From NCBI GenBank assembly GCA_016866215.1, contig VGNE01000002.1:1-64000 (forward strand): a DNA stretch of 64,000 bases, read 5' to 3'. Numbering within the stretch: position 1 is the stretch's first letter; every line of letters begins with the position of its first letter. The notes beneath the pieces are model-generated. The model searched no databases. It was not told where the DNA came from and saw nothing but the letters and a program-made list of their open reading frames with translations. The DNA is from Chloroflexota bacterium (GTDB lineage: Bacteria; Chloroflexota; Anaerolineae; Anaerolineales; Villigracilaceae). This document shows, one piece after another, positions 50,413-59,625 of this stretch. Both the position numbers and the translations under genes were made by a program.

Positions 50413-51348
50413 ATGGACTGCACCATTATCATCCGTGCCTATAACGAAGAAAAGCATCTTGGGCGTTTACTCGAGGGGATTCGTCAGCAGACTCTCAAAG
50501 ATGTGGAAGTGATTCTTGTTGATTCAGGTTCAACCGATTCAACCGCCTCGATTGCCGAGGCGTTTGGAGCTCAGATATTGAACATCCGCCCCGAGGAATT
50601 CACTTTCGGACGCTCGCTCAACAAAGGGATCAAAGAAGCGAAGGGCGAGTTTATTGTCATCGCCAGCGCGCATGTCTATCCCGTCTATCCCGACTGGCTG
50701 GAGACTTTGCTTCGTCCATTTCAAGATTATAGTATTGCATTAACTTATGGCAAGCAACGCGCACCTGAATTTGCAAAATATTCCGAGCAACAAATTTTTC
50801 ATCAGTGGTATCCCAATACAGGCAAGCTAAAACAAGCCACCGCGTTTTGCAATAATGCCAATGCCGCGATCCGAAAAAGTTTGTGGGAGAAAAATAATTA
50901 CGACGAAGCATTGACAGGATTGGAGGATTTGGCGTGGGCAAAGTGGGCCAAAGAGCAGGGACATGCTATTGCGTATGTTGCCGAGGCGGAGGTCATCCAC
51001 GCGCATCATGAAACTCCGCGCGGTGTATTCAATCGTTATCGCCGTGAAGCCATGGCCTATAAAAAAATATATCCTGAATCACATTTTAATGTGTATGATT
51101 TTTTGCGTCTGACTACAACAAATATTTTGAGTGACCTGTGGCATGCCGCGCGTGAACGTGTGTTGTGGAAAAACATCACTTCGATCTTCTGGTTTCGCTT
51201 TATGCAATTTCACGGCACGCGCCTGGGACACCGCGAGACGAGCCTCGTCACCCCGCAGCTGCGCGAGACTTTTTATTATGCCAGGGAGAGGAAACCGAAA
51301 GATGGCGTGAAAAGGGACATCGAACCGATAAGCTATGACGGGGAATAA
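50413..51348 (+). CDS. Glycosyltransferase family 2
   Basis: The ATG at 50413 (MDCTIIIRAYNEEKHLGRLL) is chosen because it begins exactly at the family's first strand; the upstream residues are repeat-derived. The 311-residue product has the GT-A nucleotide-binding start, VILVDSGSTDSTASIAEAFG (about 36-55) and NNANAAIRKSLWEKNNYDEAL with a late acidic EDLAWAKWAKEQG block. It transfers a sugar from a nucleotide donor. Its place beside a sulfotransferase suggests cell-surface glycan synthesis. Confidence 0.9.
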   Translation: MDCTIIIRAYNEEKHLGRLLEGIRQQTLKDVEVILVDSGSTDSTASIAEAFGAQILNIRPEEFTFGRSLNKGIKEAKGEFIVIASAHVYPVYPDWLETLLRPFQDYSIALTYGKQRAPEFAKYSEQQIFHQWYPNTGKLKQATAFCNNANAAIRKSLWEKNNYDEALTGLEDLAWAKWAKEQGHAIAYVAEAEVIHAHHETPRGVFNRYRREAMAYKKIYPESHFNVYDFLRLTTTNILSDLWHAARERVLWKNITSIFWFRFMQFHGTRLGHRETSLVTPQLRETFYYARERKPKDGVKRDIEPISYDGE

Positions 51349-51378
51349 GTTGTTAATTTCCCTTCGTTAACCAGGGTT

Positions 51379-52359
51379 CTAACGTTTTTCAATTAACTTG
51401 AAACGCGTAAACACCCAGGGCGCGCCGCCCGTCACCCACCAACCCACCAAGGCATAACGAACAAAGCGCAAGGAATAAACAAGGAGTCCATCGCCGCGCG
51501 GGAAAATTTCGCCCAGTCCCATCCAAAGGATGAGGACGCCGATCAAGCCGATGACGTAACGAAGAGCGCGCATCCAGACCGGTCCCGAGGCCTGATACCC
51601 GCCCAGGGACACGATCCACGCGAGGCCAAATGTCAGCCCGAAGAAGGTCCCTGCTGAGGTGAAGATCCCGTTCGGGTCAATCGGAGCAGGCTCCACGCTC
51701 CCGCCGCGAAGCGCGTTTTCCATCCACTCAAGAGGGAGTTGATAGCCGCTCCTCAATGAAACCACAGCCCATCCCATTGCAACGAAAACCATCGAAACCA
51801 GAAATACAATCAAGGTTTGTTGTCCGAATGTTTTATTCGCAAGCCATGCGGCCACTGGATCCCAAAAACGGATAAATGCCCACAAGATCACTGCGCCGAA
51901 CAGCCAGCCAATGAACACGTCATGCGGGAAATGAGAGCCGAGGTAAATGCGTGAAAAACCGATCAGGAAAATAAGCAGGAGGGCAACAACCCACACCCAA
52001 ACCTGGCGGCGGGATGCGGCAATGATTCCCCAAACGCTCATGGCATTTTGGGCGTGACCAGAGGGAATGCCGAATGACGTTTCCGCCCACAGTGCGCGGA
52101 CGTGTGAACTGGCCCAATAGGGGCGCGGTCCTGCAAAGAGCAATTTACTCATGTAGTTAAACATATTGCTGGTGACGAGGATAAATCCCACCCGCACGCC
52201 AATCACTGAGTCGATGCTCCAGTAGATTAAAGGCAGAACGAGGAAAAAGAAATCCTCCGTGCCGAGGTAGCTAAAGAAACGCATGGGGGCGATTAACCAA
52301 TCCCCCGCACTTTGCATGGCAATCACAAAGGCAATGCCACTATCAATCAAGGTCTGCAT
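51379..52359 (-). CDS. PAP2-family membrane phosphatase
   Basis: A 326-residue polytopic protein with all three PAP2 motifs: KLLFAGPRPYW (about 68-78), SGHAQNAMS (about 98-106) and SRIYLGSHFPHDVFIGW (about 134-150). It likely removes phosphate from a lipid such as undecaprenyl pyrophosphate or phosphatidate at the membrane. The last third is additional membrane helices beyond the minimal family. It is divergent from the transglutaminase-like gene. Confidence 0.92.
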   Translation of the reverse strand: MQTLIDSGIAFVIAMQSAGDWLIAPMRFFSYLGTEDFFFLVLPLIYWSIDSVIGVRVGFILVTSNMFNYMSKLLFAGPRPYWASSHVRALWAETSFGIPSGHAQNAMSVWGIIAASRRQVWVWVVALLLIFLIGFSRIYLGSHFPHDVFIGWLFGAVILWAFIRFWDPVAAWLANKTFGQQTLIVFLVSMVFVAMGWAVVSLRSGYQLPLEWMENALRGGSVEPAPIDPNGIFTSAGTFFGLTFGLAWIVSLGGYQASGPVWMRALRYVIGLIGVLILWMGLGEIFPRGDGLLVYSLRFVRYALVGWWVTGGAPWVFTRFKLIEKR

Positions 52360-52428
52360 AGGTCCTCCAATGGATTTTTAATCGTATTGCGATTGACGAG
52401 GATACTGCCTTCATTGTACACTCAAAGG

Positions 52429-54762
52429 ATGGAAAAATCATCTGCGCGCTGGTGGGATCTTCCCTCCGCTATTTTTTTATTTCTAGCAATCCTGTTCTCA
52501 GCATGGCGCTTGCAATCCACCGGCTGGACAGATGGGCTTGAACACGTCCGCAATGTGGCTTTGCTGGGATTGATCATCGGGTTGGCGCTGGGGCAAAGTA
52601 GTTATCAAAGGCGCGGGATTGTGCTTTTATCCATCGGGTATATGCTGGTCGTTTTCTGCTGGCAATGGCTCGGATTTATGGAATTTACAGAAGAGCAGAA
52701 CTATTTAGGGGATAAACTTTTAATCCTGGTCAGCAGATTATTGCTGGGATTGAGCGAATTCGCTTCAAATAGACCTGTCAAAGATCCGCTGTTTTTTGTA
52801 GCTCTTCTTTGCATCCCTTTCTGGTTCACAAGTCTATTCAGCGGATATCAATTGACCCGCCATGCCAATGGGCTTGCCGCTGTTTTACCGAGCGGATTCC
52901 TGATGTTCGTCATTTACCTTATCCACTACACCGCCAAAGATTACAGCTGGCTGTTCGGCGCTTATCTATTCATGACACTGCTCCTGCTCGGACGTCAAAA
53001 ATATCTGGCCGATCGGAAAAATTGGAGGGAAAAACGTGTGCAGATTTCCGCAGAAAGCGGCCTGGATTTCAATAACACCATCATGATCAGCGCGGCAGTT
53101 TTGATCATTCTGGTGTGGGTGCTTCCAGGTACTCTGCCATTTAACCCGCAGGCAAGGAAAGCATGGCAGAGAATATCGAGGGACTGGTCCTCAAAAGATG
53201 AACGCCTTGAAAACATGTTTGCATCAGTAAAGAAAGAAAACCAGCCATCTAAAGATTACTATCGAAATGAATTACCGCTTGGCACACGAATCTCACTAAG
53301 CGAGTCTGTGGCTTTCCTTGTTTATGCGCCATCCGCTGCCCGTAATTTCCCGCGGCTATACTGGCGCGGACGTGTTTATGACCACTTTGAAGAAGGCCGT
53401 TGGTCAACTGCTGATGTGGAAGGTAAAAACTATAAACCACAAGACGGCGATTTTGAGATCCCGGATACGGAGAACCGCGAAAAAATAAATTTCACGTATA
53501 ACGTTTACATTAAAGGACAGACCATCCTTTACACTGCGGCGCAGCCCACTTGGGTAAGTCATCCAGCGAATATCGCCCACACCAAAATCCCTGCTAAAAA
53601 AGAGGAAGGGGAGGAAGTTATGGATATTGTGACACTACAAGCGTCGCCTTATCTGGAAGCGGGAGAGTCGTATCACTCCACTGCCCTGCTTGCCAACCCA
53701 ACCATCCCTGAATTGCAGGAAACCGGGCAGGAGTATCCCGAATGGGTCACGGAAAAATACCTGCAATTACCTGCAGATTTCTCCCCGCGTATCCAGGCGC
53801 TTGCATTGGAAATTACCACTGCTTACCACAACCCCTACGATAAAGCTGCCGCGATCACGAACTATCTGCGCTCGGAAATCGAGTACGCCCCATCCGTCTC
53901 CTTTCCAGAAGGTACTGTTGACAGACTGGAGTATTTTTTATTTGAGGGCAAACAAGGCTTTTGTAATTATTACGCCAGCGCCGAAGTATTAATGCTTCGC
54001 TCTGTCGGCGTGCCGGCGCGGCTGGCAGTTGGTTTTGCGCAAGGAGAACCGAACTTACAAAGAACTTTTTACACCGTACGCGAACGTGACGCGCACGCCT
54101 GGCCTGAAGTATATTTCCCGGGGTATGGCTGGATCGAATTTGAGCCGACTGGAAACCAAGCTCCCATAGAACGTTCGCTCGAACGAGAAGAACAGCCTGA
54201 TGTCAGTCTCGACCCGGCCATCAACCCGGCGAATCCAGAAGAGCTGGCACAGGAGGAACCTGAATCCGTTCCGCCCATCGAACGACAGGATAGCTTCCCA
54301 TCGCGCGCGCAGATCGTCCAACTCAGTCTTTTTGGCGGAATATCTCTGCTGATCATCGTTGGATTCTTTCTTAAGCGACGCTACGCGCCAAATATGCAAA
54401 CAGCGCTAATCCTAAAGAACATGGCTGAGCGAAGTGGCTGGGGAACCCCGGCGTGGTTGATTAGATGGATACACTGGACAACGCTGACTCCCATTGAAAG
54501 ATATTTTCATAGCATCAATGCCAGCCTGCAGTGGCTGGGAAAACCTCAACCGCTTCACATCACAGCCGCAGAACGCACTGCCATTTTAATGGAGCTCCTT
54601 CCCTCCGCCTCGCCATCCATCGAAATTTTGCGGGATGAACATCAATCCGCCCTGTTCAGCCCGCGCGAAGGGAATGCACTAATTGCGCGCCGTGCGGCAT
54701 GGACGATCATTTATCAAGCCATAACAAGACGTATTAAGATCTTCGTCTTGGGATACAATTAG
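52429..54762 (+). CDS. TgpA-like membrane transglutaminase/protease-type protein
   Basis: The ATG at 52429 (MEKSSARWWDLPSAIFLFLA) is chosen since the longer frame would cross the divergent gene's start. The 777-residue protein has six or seven N-terminal helices and a large external part. The transglutaminase core has Cys512 (GFCNYYASAEVLMLRSVGVP) and His556 (RERDAHAWPEVYFPGYGW), followed by IEFEPTG. A further helix is at about 630-650, then a cytosolic DUF4129-like tail. At the third catalytic position the sequence has Glu (EFEPT) where Asp is more common. The substrate is unknown. Confidence 0.83.
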   Translation: MEKSSARWWDLPSAIFLFLAILFSAWRLQSTGWTDGLEHVRNVALLGLIIGLALGQSSYQRRGIVLLSIGYMLVVFCWQWLGFMEFTEEQNYLGDKLLILVSRLLLGLSEFASNRPVKDPLFFVALLCIPFWFTSLFSGYQLTRHANGLAAVLPSGFLMFVIYLIHYTAKDYSWLFGAYLFMTLLLLGRQKYLADRKNWREKRVQISAESGLDFNNTIMISAAVLIILVWVLPGTLPFNPQARKAWQRISRDWSSKDERLENMFASVKKENQPSKDYYRNELPLGTRISLSESVAFLVYAPSAARNFPRLYWRGRVYDHFEEGRWSTADVEGKNYKPQDGDFEIPDTENREKINFTYNVYIKGQTILYTAAQPTWVSHPANIAHTKIPAKKEEGEEVMDIVTLQASPYLEAGESYHSTALLANPTIPELQETGQEYPEWVTEKYLQLPADFSPRIQALALEITTAYHNPYDKAAAITNYLRSEIEYAPSVSFPEGTVDRLEYFLFEGKQGFCNYYASAEVLMLRSVGVPARLAVGFAQGEPNLQRTFYTVRERDAHAWPEVYFPGYGWIEFEPTGNQAPIERSLEREEQPDVSLDPAINPANPEELAQEEPESVPPIERQDSFPSRAQIVQLSLFGGISLLIIVGFFLKRRYAPNMQTALILKNMAERSGWGTPAWLIRWIHWTTLTPIERYFHSINASLQWLGKPQPLHITAAERTAILMELLPSASPSIEILRDEHQSALFSPREGNALIARRAAWTIIYQAITRRIKIFVLGYN

Positions 54763-54771
54763 CCAAATTAG

Positions 54772-55014
54772 CAGGAATTACAGAAAATCCTCGGTTTGAT
54801 CGGTACCGAAAAAAGACTGGAATACACCGCGATCAGCGACAGTGTCAACACTGCTAAACGCATCCAGGAGAATTCGGACAAGAACCAGATTCTGATCAGT
54901 AAAGTTGCGTATGAACGGGTCAAGAAACAAGTGGAAGCCAAATCCTACGCCGAAATGAAATTGAAAGGCAAGGAACATCCGCTTGAGGTGTTTGAGGTGC
55001 TGGGGATGAAGTGA
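54772..55014 (+). pseudogene. C-terminal relic of a class III nucleotide cyclase
   Basis: The open frame begins right after a stop (TAG 54769-54771) and has no ATG. It reads LGLIGTEKRLEYTAISDSVN (about residues 7-26) and TAKRIQENSDKNQILISK, the usual end of adenylate/guanylate cyclase catalytic domains. Roughly the first two thirds of the domain are absent. It begins 9 bases after the transglutaminase gene. It is probably a deletion remnant. Confidence 0.7.
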
Positions 55015-55061
55015 GAAGGGGAAAGAGGGTAAGTTGTGATGGGCAATAAGTAATTGGGAGA

Positions 55062-56168
55062 TTACCAATTACCATCCCCCACCCTCTCTACAAACCTCAC
55101 CAAACTTTCCAAACCTTTCATTACTGGATCAATATCAATAAATTCATTCGTTGTATGTGCGCCGCCTCCGGTTGTAATCCCCATGACGACAGCGGGAATA
55201 TTTCGGCTCAATGGAATATTCGCGTCGGTTGAGCCTGTTGTAAGGGTTACATCTACAACCTGTTCTTGCGAACACTTAATTGCTAATTGCACGAATTCAT
55301 GCTTTTCCGAAATTCCACCCGCAGGTCTTTCACCGATGGCCTCCGCCATGATCTTCACACCTGCGCGGCTTGCATGAGTGATCAACTCTTCCACTTGATG
55401 CACCAGCCTCGCCAGCGTTTTTGGATCTTCCGAGCGCAGGTCTACTTCACATTTTGCGTCCGAGGCCAGCACATTGACACCCGTGCCTCCGCCAATCGTG
55501 CCAACGTTCAACGTTGTGCGAGGTTCGCGCGGCAATCGGATCGCGGTCAATTTTGTGATCAATGAGACAAGTTCATGGACCGCCGAAGGCTGGCCATAAT
55601 CAGACCATGAATGTCCGCCCGCAGTTTTTGCAGTAATGCGATACCTCTTCACGCCAATTGCGCGATGATAGACATGCCCAAACGCAAGCCCTTCCAGCAC
55701 GAGGTAACCAAGCACATGAGTACCAAACCGTTCCACCACAGCCCGCATCCCTCGCAGGTCACCGAGACCCTCCTCCCCAACATTTGCCACAAACCAGACG
55801 TCATTTTGTAACGTGATTTTCCTCTCACGCAAGGAACAGATGATTCCAAACAACGCAGCGACGCCGAGTGAATTATCGCCGATGCCCGGTGCGACGATTT
55901 TTTTCGCTTCCTTCTTAATCTGCAAGTTGACAGTGGCAGGAAAGACGGTATCCAAATGAGCAGATACGATCAAAGCCTTCGTCTTCTTCTGTTTCCCCGG
56001 CAATCGCGCGAAGACATTTCCCAATGAATCCACCGAAACATCCTTAAGTTTTTCTTTGATAAAAAGTTCGCGCACAAATTCACCCCGCTCTCCCTCCGCA
56101 AAGGTTGGCGCGGGGATTTGCTGTATTTGGATGGCAAGGTCAATGATTTGGGTTGGAAGATTATTCAT
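55062..56168 (-). CDS. M20-family metallopeptidase
   Basis: A 368-residue zinc-dependent hydrolase. The metal site begins IVSAHLDTVFP (His and Asp, about 69-79) and continues GIGDNSLGVAALFGI (about 96-110) and NVGEEGLGDLRGM (the catalytic Glu pair, about 129-141). A dimerisation domain carries RITAKTAGGHSWSDYG. The family includes tripeptidases and acetylornithine or acylamino hydrolases; the substrate here is unresolved. It is a single gene. Confidence 0.88.
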   Translation of the reverse strand: MNNLPTQIIDLAIQIQQIPAPTFAEGERGEFVRELFIKEKLKDVSVDSLGNVFARLPGKQKKTKALIVSAHLDTVFPATVNLQIKKEAKKIVAPGIGDNSLGVAALFGIICSLRERKITLQNDVWFVANVGEEGLGDLRGMRAVVERFGTHVLGYLVLEGLAFGHVYHRAIGVKRYRITAKTAGGHSWSDYGQPSAVHELVSLITKLTAIRLPREPRTTLNVGTIGGGTGVNVLASDAKCEVDLRSEDPKTLARLVHQVEELITHASRAGVKIMAEAIGERPAGGISEKHEFVQLAIKCSQEQVVDVTLTTGSTDANIPLSRNIPAVVMGITTGGGAHTTNEFIDIDPVMKGLESLVRFVERVGDGNW

Positions 56169-56175
56169 GGGTTAA

Positions 56176-56280
56176 GTATACAGGCTGGTAAACAAGTAGA
56201 CAGGTAAACAGGTAAACAAGTAATGCGCGTTGAACGTTGAAAGTTGAAAGTTCCACTTCATCATTCACCCTTCATCATTC
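56176..56280. repeat. Octamer and other short tandem repeats
   Basis: AACAAGTA, GACAGGTA, AACAGGTA, AACAAGTA units (about 56191-56222) are followed by GTTGAAAGTTGAAAGTT (about 56235-56251) and TTCATCATTCA words. This gap upstream of the M20 gene has no coding signal. Confidence 0.6.
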
Positions 56281-56285
56281 ATCCT

Positions 56286-57305
56286 TTATATCTCCCGCGC
56301 CATTTCTTGTAATGTATGCAAACGCGCTTCAGCCAGTCCGGGCAGAACTTCCAGCGGATAAAATGGGCCGCTGCCTTCGATTTTCAATGAAGCAGAAACA
56401 CTTCCATGTATTGCCGCCATGAGAGGGTCGTTTGTCTTCTGAAAGCCGGCCAGGTAGCCGCCGCAAAACGCATCTCCTGCGCCGGTCGGGTCTGCCAGGC
56501 GCGAAGAGTAGGCAGGAACTTCGTAACGATGATTTCCTGCGGCATCAAATACCAATTGACCGAGAGCGCCGCGTTTTATGACAATGATCTGCGGCCCATA
56601 CTGACTGACCTGCTGCGCCATCTCCCACAAGTCATTGGTCTCACCCCAAAAGAGCGCACGCACTTCATCTTCTGAGGGTTGAAAGACAGTAACCCCTTGC
56701 AATACCAATCGCAGGTCGCGCCAAAAGCTGGTGGTCATATAGCCGGGAGCAGGGTCCAGGCTGACGGTCTGATTTGAGCCGCCTTTAAAGAGGTTGACCA
56801 TCTGGCTCTGGCTGACAAAGTCAAAGGGGCAGAGATGCACATGGCGGACATCCCGAAAATATTTTGGCACATCCAGCGCGGCGGGAGAGGCGGCATCTGG
56901 TTCGCGCGGGTCTTTGCGCGCTTCATCTACAGGGAGATAGCCAAGCAAGGCTTTTGGAAAAGGCAATTGGCGGCGCGCAAAATGAGTAACTGCATTGGAT
57001 TGACTACGCTCATTTGAATCCGTATAGGCAATGAAACTACGCAAATCAATGTTTTGTGATCCATGCAGTGTGATAATGCCGCGAATATCAAAACCGCGTT
57101 TTTCGAGGTCACGCAGCCAGGCCTGTGGATAGTCCTCACTGACACGCCCAAGCAAACCTGCATTCGCGTTCGCGTCCCAAACCGCAAGCCCGCCTGCGGC
57201 ATACAGCAAATTGCCCCCGGGCGAATCCAGGAGCGGGTTCCCCAATGGCGGCAGGATATATTCGCGGGTAAGCTTACCGGCGATGACAAATGTTGGACTC
57301 GTCAT
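56286..57305 (-). CDS. PfkB-family carbohydrate kinase
   Basis: A 339-residue ribokinase-like protein. The N-terminus has SPGGNLLYAAGGLAVWDANAN (di-Gly signature, about 28-48, in parts). The C-terminal signature is DPTGAGDAFCGGYLAGFQK (about 267-285) with the catalytic Asp in GAGD. The substrate, a sugar or nucleoside, cannot be assigned. Cys, Asp and Pro-rich loops between strands are normal for the family. It lies between tag and the M20 peptidase. Confidence 0.88.
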   Translation of the reverse strand: MTSPTFVIAGKLTREYILPPLGNPLLDSPGGNLLYAAGGLAVWDANANAGLLGRVSEDYPQAWLRDLEKRGFDIRGIITLHGSQNIDLRSFIAYTDSNERSQSNAVTHFARRQLPFPKALLGYLPVDEARKDPREPDAASPAALDVPKYFRDVRHVHLCPFDFVSQSQMVNLFKGGSNQTVSLDPAPGYMTTSFWRDLRLVLQGVTVFQPSEDEVRALFWGETNDLWEMAQQVSQYGPQIIVIKRGALGQLVFDAAGNHRYEVPAYSSRLADPTGAGDAFCGGYLAGFQKTNDPLMAAIHGSVSASLKIEGSGPFYPLEVLPGLAEARLHTLQEMAREI

Positions 57306-57378
57306 TTTCCCAAGTATATAAGGTGACAGTCACTTTGCCCACTCCGCTTCGTTTTGGTATGCTCGGCAGTAGTGACCC

Positions 57379-57927
57379 TCACCTTTTTCTCATCCAGGCC
57401 GGTTTTTGCGCGGCAACCTTTTGATAAATGGAACAATCTTCTTGATGAGCACCCGGCAAATAACCCGTAGATATGAGAAACTCATTGACAATCTCACTGC
57501 CAGTGAAGACGAAGGTTTTCTTGAAAATTTTTGACCAACCATCTTTTGTTAATGGGTGATTCGCGTCCAGCCAGCCTTTGAAGGAGCCATATTCTTTTCT
57601 GAGTTCGAGTATCGTCTGCGCGTTGACAATGGCCGCATTAACCTTTAGGCGGTTGCGAATAATACCCGCATCTTCCAGCAAACAAGCGCGGTCTTTCTCA
57701 CTATACCTTGCGATCTTCTCGATCTTGAAATCGTCGTAGGCTTTATGAAAATTATCCGCCTTCTTCAGGATCGTTATCCATGAAAGCCCGGCCTGGTTGA
57801 TCTCAAGAATAAGGCGTTCGAATAATTCATCGTCATCTTTTAACGGAAAGCCATATTGGGAATCGTGATAGTTTTTATTAAAGGTGTCTTCCGGGTGGGA
57901 ATTGCAGTAATCGCAGTAAGAGGTCAT
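57379..57927 (-). CDS. tag: DNA-3-methyladenine glycosylase I
   Basis: A 182-residue base-excision repair enzyme that removes 3-methyladenine. It has CDYCNSHPEDTFNKNYHDSQ (zinc ligand Cys near the start and the conserved YHD), then FERLILEINQAGLSWITIL (about 36-54) with the catalytic Glu, and a helix-hairpin-helix region. The C-terminal GAHQEDC supplies the remaining zinc ligands. The length is normal. Confidence 0.93.
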   Translation of the reverse strand: MTSYCDYCNSHPEDTFNKNYHDSQYGFPLKDDDELFERLILEINQAGLSWITILKKADNFHKAYDDFKIEKIARYSEKDRACLLEDAGIIRNRLKVNAAIVNAQTILELRKEYGSFKGWLDANHPLTKDGWSKIFKKTFVFTGSEIVNEFLISTGYLPGAHQEDCSIYQKVAAQKPAWMRKR

Positions 57928-57975
57928 GATGCAATTTTACTATGGTTGAGTAAAGACAAAAGTCGTCATACCTGA

Positions 57976-58149
57976 ATTCGAGGCACAACTACTCAGAGCG
58001 GTTGGAAGGTCTCTGCCTTCCTGGTGGAGCAAGTCTACGCCAAAGGACTCAAAATTACCAAGGAGGTGATGGAAAGTTTGAATCTTGAACGACATGGTAC
58101 TTGCCCAAATTGGAACTACACCATTCGCTCGCGCTTTTCTTCTGCTTGA
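57976..58149 (+). pseudogene. C-terminal relic of an ISAzo13-like (Rhodopirellula-type) transposase
   Basis: An open stretch without a start reads TTTQSGWKVSAFLVEQVYAK, then GLKIT, ESLNLERHG and PNWNYTIRSRF before TGA at 58147. The order TTT-G-KV...Y-G-K...L...WNYTI matches the C-terminal end of ISAzo13-family transposases. The upstream gene body is missing. The following bases (about 58158-58195) could be the element's end. It marks an old insertion at the edge of the GC-rich module. Confidence 0.65.
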
Positions 58150-58408
58150 GATCGATTGTTAAAGTACGGAAGTTATTTTTGCACAACTACTAAGCGAAAC
58201 GGAGCGAATTCACCGCTTCGATAACCTGTGCGGGTATCGGTGGATGAATTGCGATAATTCATCTGGAATTACGTCAAGTTCGAAAAAGACAAATCGTAAC
58301 AAGAGCCATTGCTGAATTATAACAATCACAAAACTATTGTTTTTCATCGCCAGCGTTGTATAATAATATTGTACCGTTTTCCGCACTTCAAACAACCAGG
58401 AGGGTTTT
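58150..58408. other. Non-coding gap after the transposase relic
   Basis: No convincing gene. It includes a possible insertion-sequence end (about 58158-58195). A likely promoter region is near 58358-58378: TATAATAATATTGTACC, with no clear -35 chosen. Confidence 0.4.
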
Positions 58409-58546
58409 ATGAAAACCTTACAAAGGCTGGCTCAAACGCGCATCATCGCACCAACAATAGTCATCAGGGAAGTTACAAAGCGGCCGAAGAATTTCTGCCG
58501 ATGTCGAATCACTACTATCAACAGTGCGGCACTTGAAAGGAGTTGA
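58409..58546 (+). CDS. Possible 45-residue leader ORF
   Basis: An ATG preceded by a strong AGGAGG (6 bases away) opens 45 codons ending TGA at 58546, 4 bases before the next gene. The product is basic with no known motif. A rival reading in another frame ends NHYYQQCGT at 58536 but lacks its own ribosome site. It could be a coupling leader, or the Shine-Dalgarno may be a remnant. Confidence 0.35.
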   Translation: MKTLQRLAQTRIIAPTIVIREVTKRPKNFCRCRITTINSAALERS

Positions 58547-58550
58547 TTAC

Positions 58551-59615
58551 ATGAAACTAAATCACATTTTCAAGTTACTTTGCATGCTGGTCATGCTATC
58601 ATTGCTCAGTGCGTGCGGATCAGAATCATCCGCAGGCACTTCCGTGTGGATTGACGTGCCAGTCAACGGGCTGGTTTTCCCGTCCGTGCAAGCGATCGAG
58701 ATCGAGGGACACGCCGCTTCGTCGGCGGGTGTCAGCCGCGTCGAGATCTGGATCAACGGCGCGCTGCTGACCACGATCAACGACCCGCCCACAGAAGGCG
58801 AACTGGCGAGTTTCCACGCCGAATGGACGCCCTCCGCGCCCGGCGAATACACTCTCCAGGCGATAGCCTTTGGCGCGGACGGGGCGGCCAGCGCGCCGGA
58901 TTCGGCGCGCGTCACGTTTGGGGACGTGGTGGTCACCCTGGTCATTTCGGTGACGCCAGTGGTCACTGATACGCCCACCCCGGTCATTTCGGTGACGCCG
59001 GTGGTCACTGATACGCCTACCATTCCGATTCCCGGCGCAGTCATTCAGTTTTGGGCCGAGCCAGCCGAAATCGAGGCGGGAGCGTGTACCGATATCCGCT
59101 GGCATGTCGAAAATGTGAGTCGAGTCGTCTTCGGCGGAATTGATCAGCCTTTCGATTGGTCGTACCGCGATTGCCTGTGCGCCAGTCAACGCTACACACT
59201 GACCGTTGTTCACCTTAACGACTCCGAGGAAAGACGCACGGTGGATATTGCCGTGAGTGGGTCTTGTGTTACGCCCACCTCACCGCCTCCGCAGGATACA
59301 ACACCTCCGCCCGCCCCGGTGCCTGCTGTGCCTGCCAATGGTTTGACGATTTCCTGCAAGGCATCGCAAAGTTTGGTCTGGCTGCCGGTGGATGATCCCA
59401 GCGGCATCGCTGAGTATCGCGTGGAGATTCAGCGACATTCCGGCGATAACAACTGGCAGGCCGCGCCGGGTGGTTCGATCAGCCTGGCGGATAAAACCAC
59501 GAGCGTGCCTGTCGAATGCGGCTGGTATTACCGCTGGCGCGTGCGCGCCGTGGACGGGGCAGGGAACGTTGGCGGATGGTCCGGCTGGTCGCAGTTCGCG
59601 ATCACGCTGAGTTGA
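58551..59615 (+). CDS. Lipoprotein with Ig-like and fibronectin-III-like domains
   Basis: The ATG at 58551 (AAAGGAG upstream) opens a lipoprotein signal peptide (LCMLVMLSLLSACGSES). The 354-residue product has a first Ig-like domain (about 28-125). A Thr/Pro/Val linker is made of two tandem 42-bp DNA repeats (58938-59020; VTPVVTDTPTPVIS). A second beta domain follows (about 165-240), then a fibronectin III-like domain (about 255-354) ending VRAVDGAGNVGGWSGWSQF. It is anchored outside the cell. The gene is GC-rich, unlike those to its left. Confidence 0.82.
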   Translation: MKLNHIFKLLCMLVMLSLLSACGSESSAGTSVWIDVPVNGLVFPSVQAIEIEGHAASSAGVSRVEIWINGALLTTINDPPTEGELASFHAEWTPSAPGEYTLQAIAFGADGAASAPDSARVTFGDVVVTLVISVTPVVTDTPTPVISVTPVVTDTPTIPIPGAVIQFWAEPAEIEAGACTDIRWHVENVSRVVFGGIDQPFDWSYRDCLCASQRYTLTVVHLNDSEERRTVDIAVSGSCVTPTSPPPQDTTPPPAPVPAVPANGLTISCKASQSLVWLPVDDPSGIAEYRVEIQRHSGDNNWQAAPGGSISLADKTTSVPVECGWYYRWRVRAVDGAGNVGGWSGWSQFAITLS

Positions 59616-59625
59616 GGAGGCGGAG

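Noticed and set aside
58210-58395. 61-codon minus-strand frame after the transposase relic
   Set aside because: AT-rich, no ribosome site and no recognisable sequence; it crosses the likely promoter of the next module.
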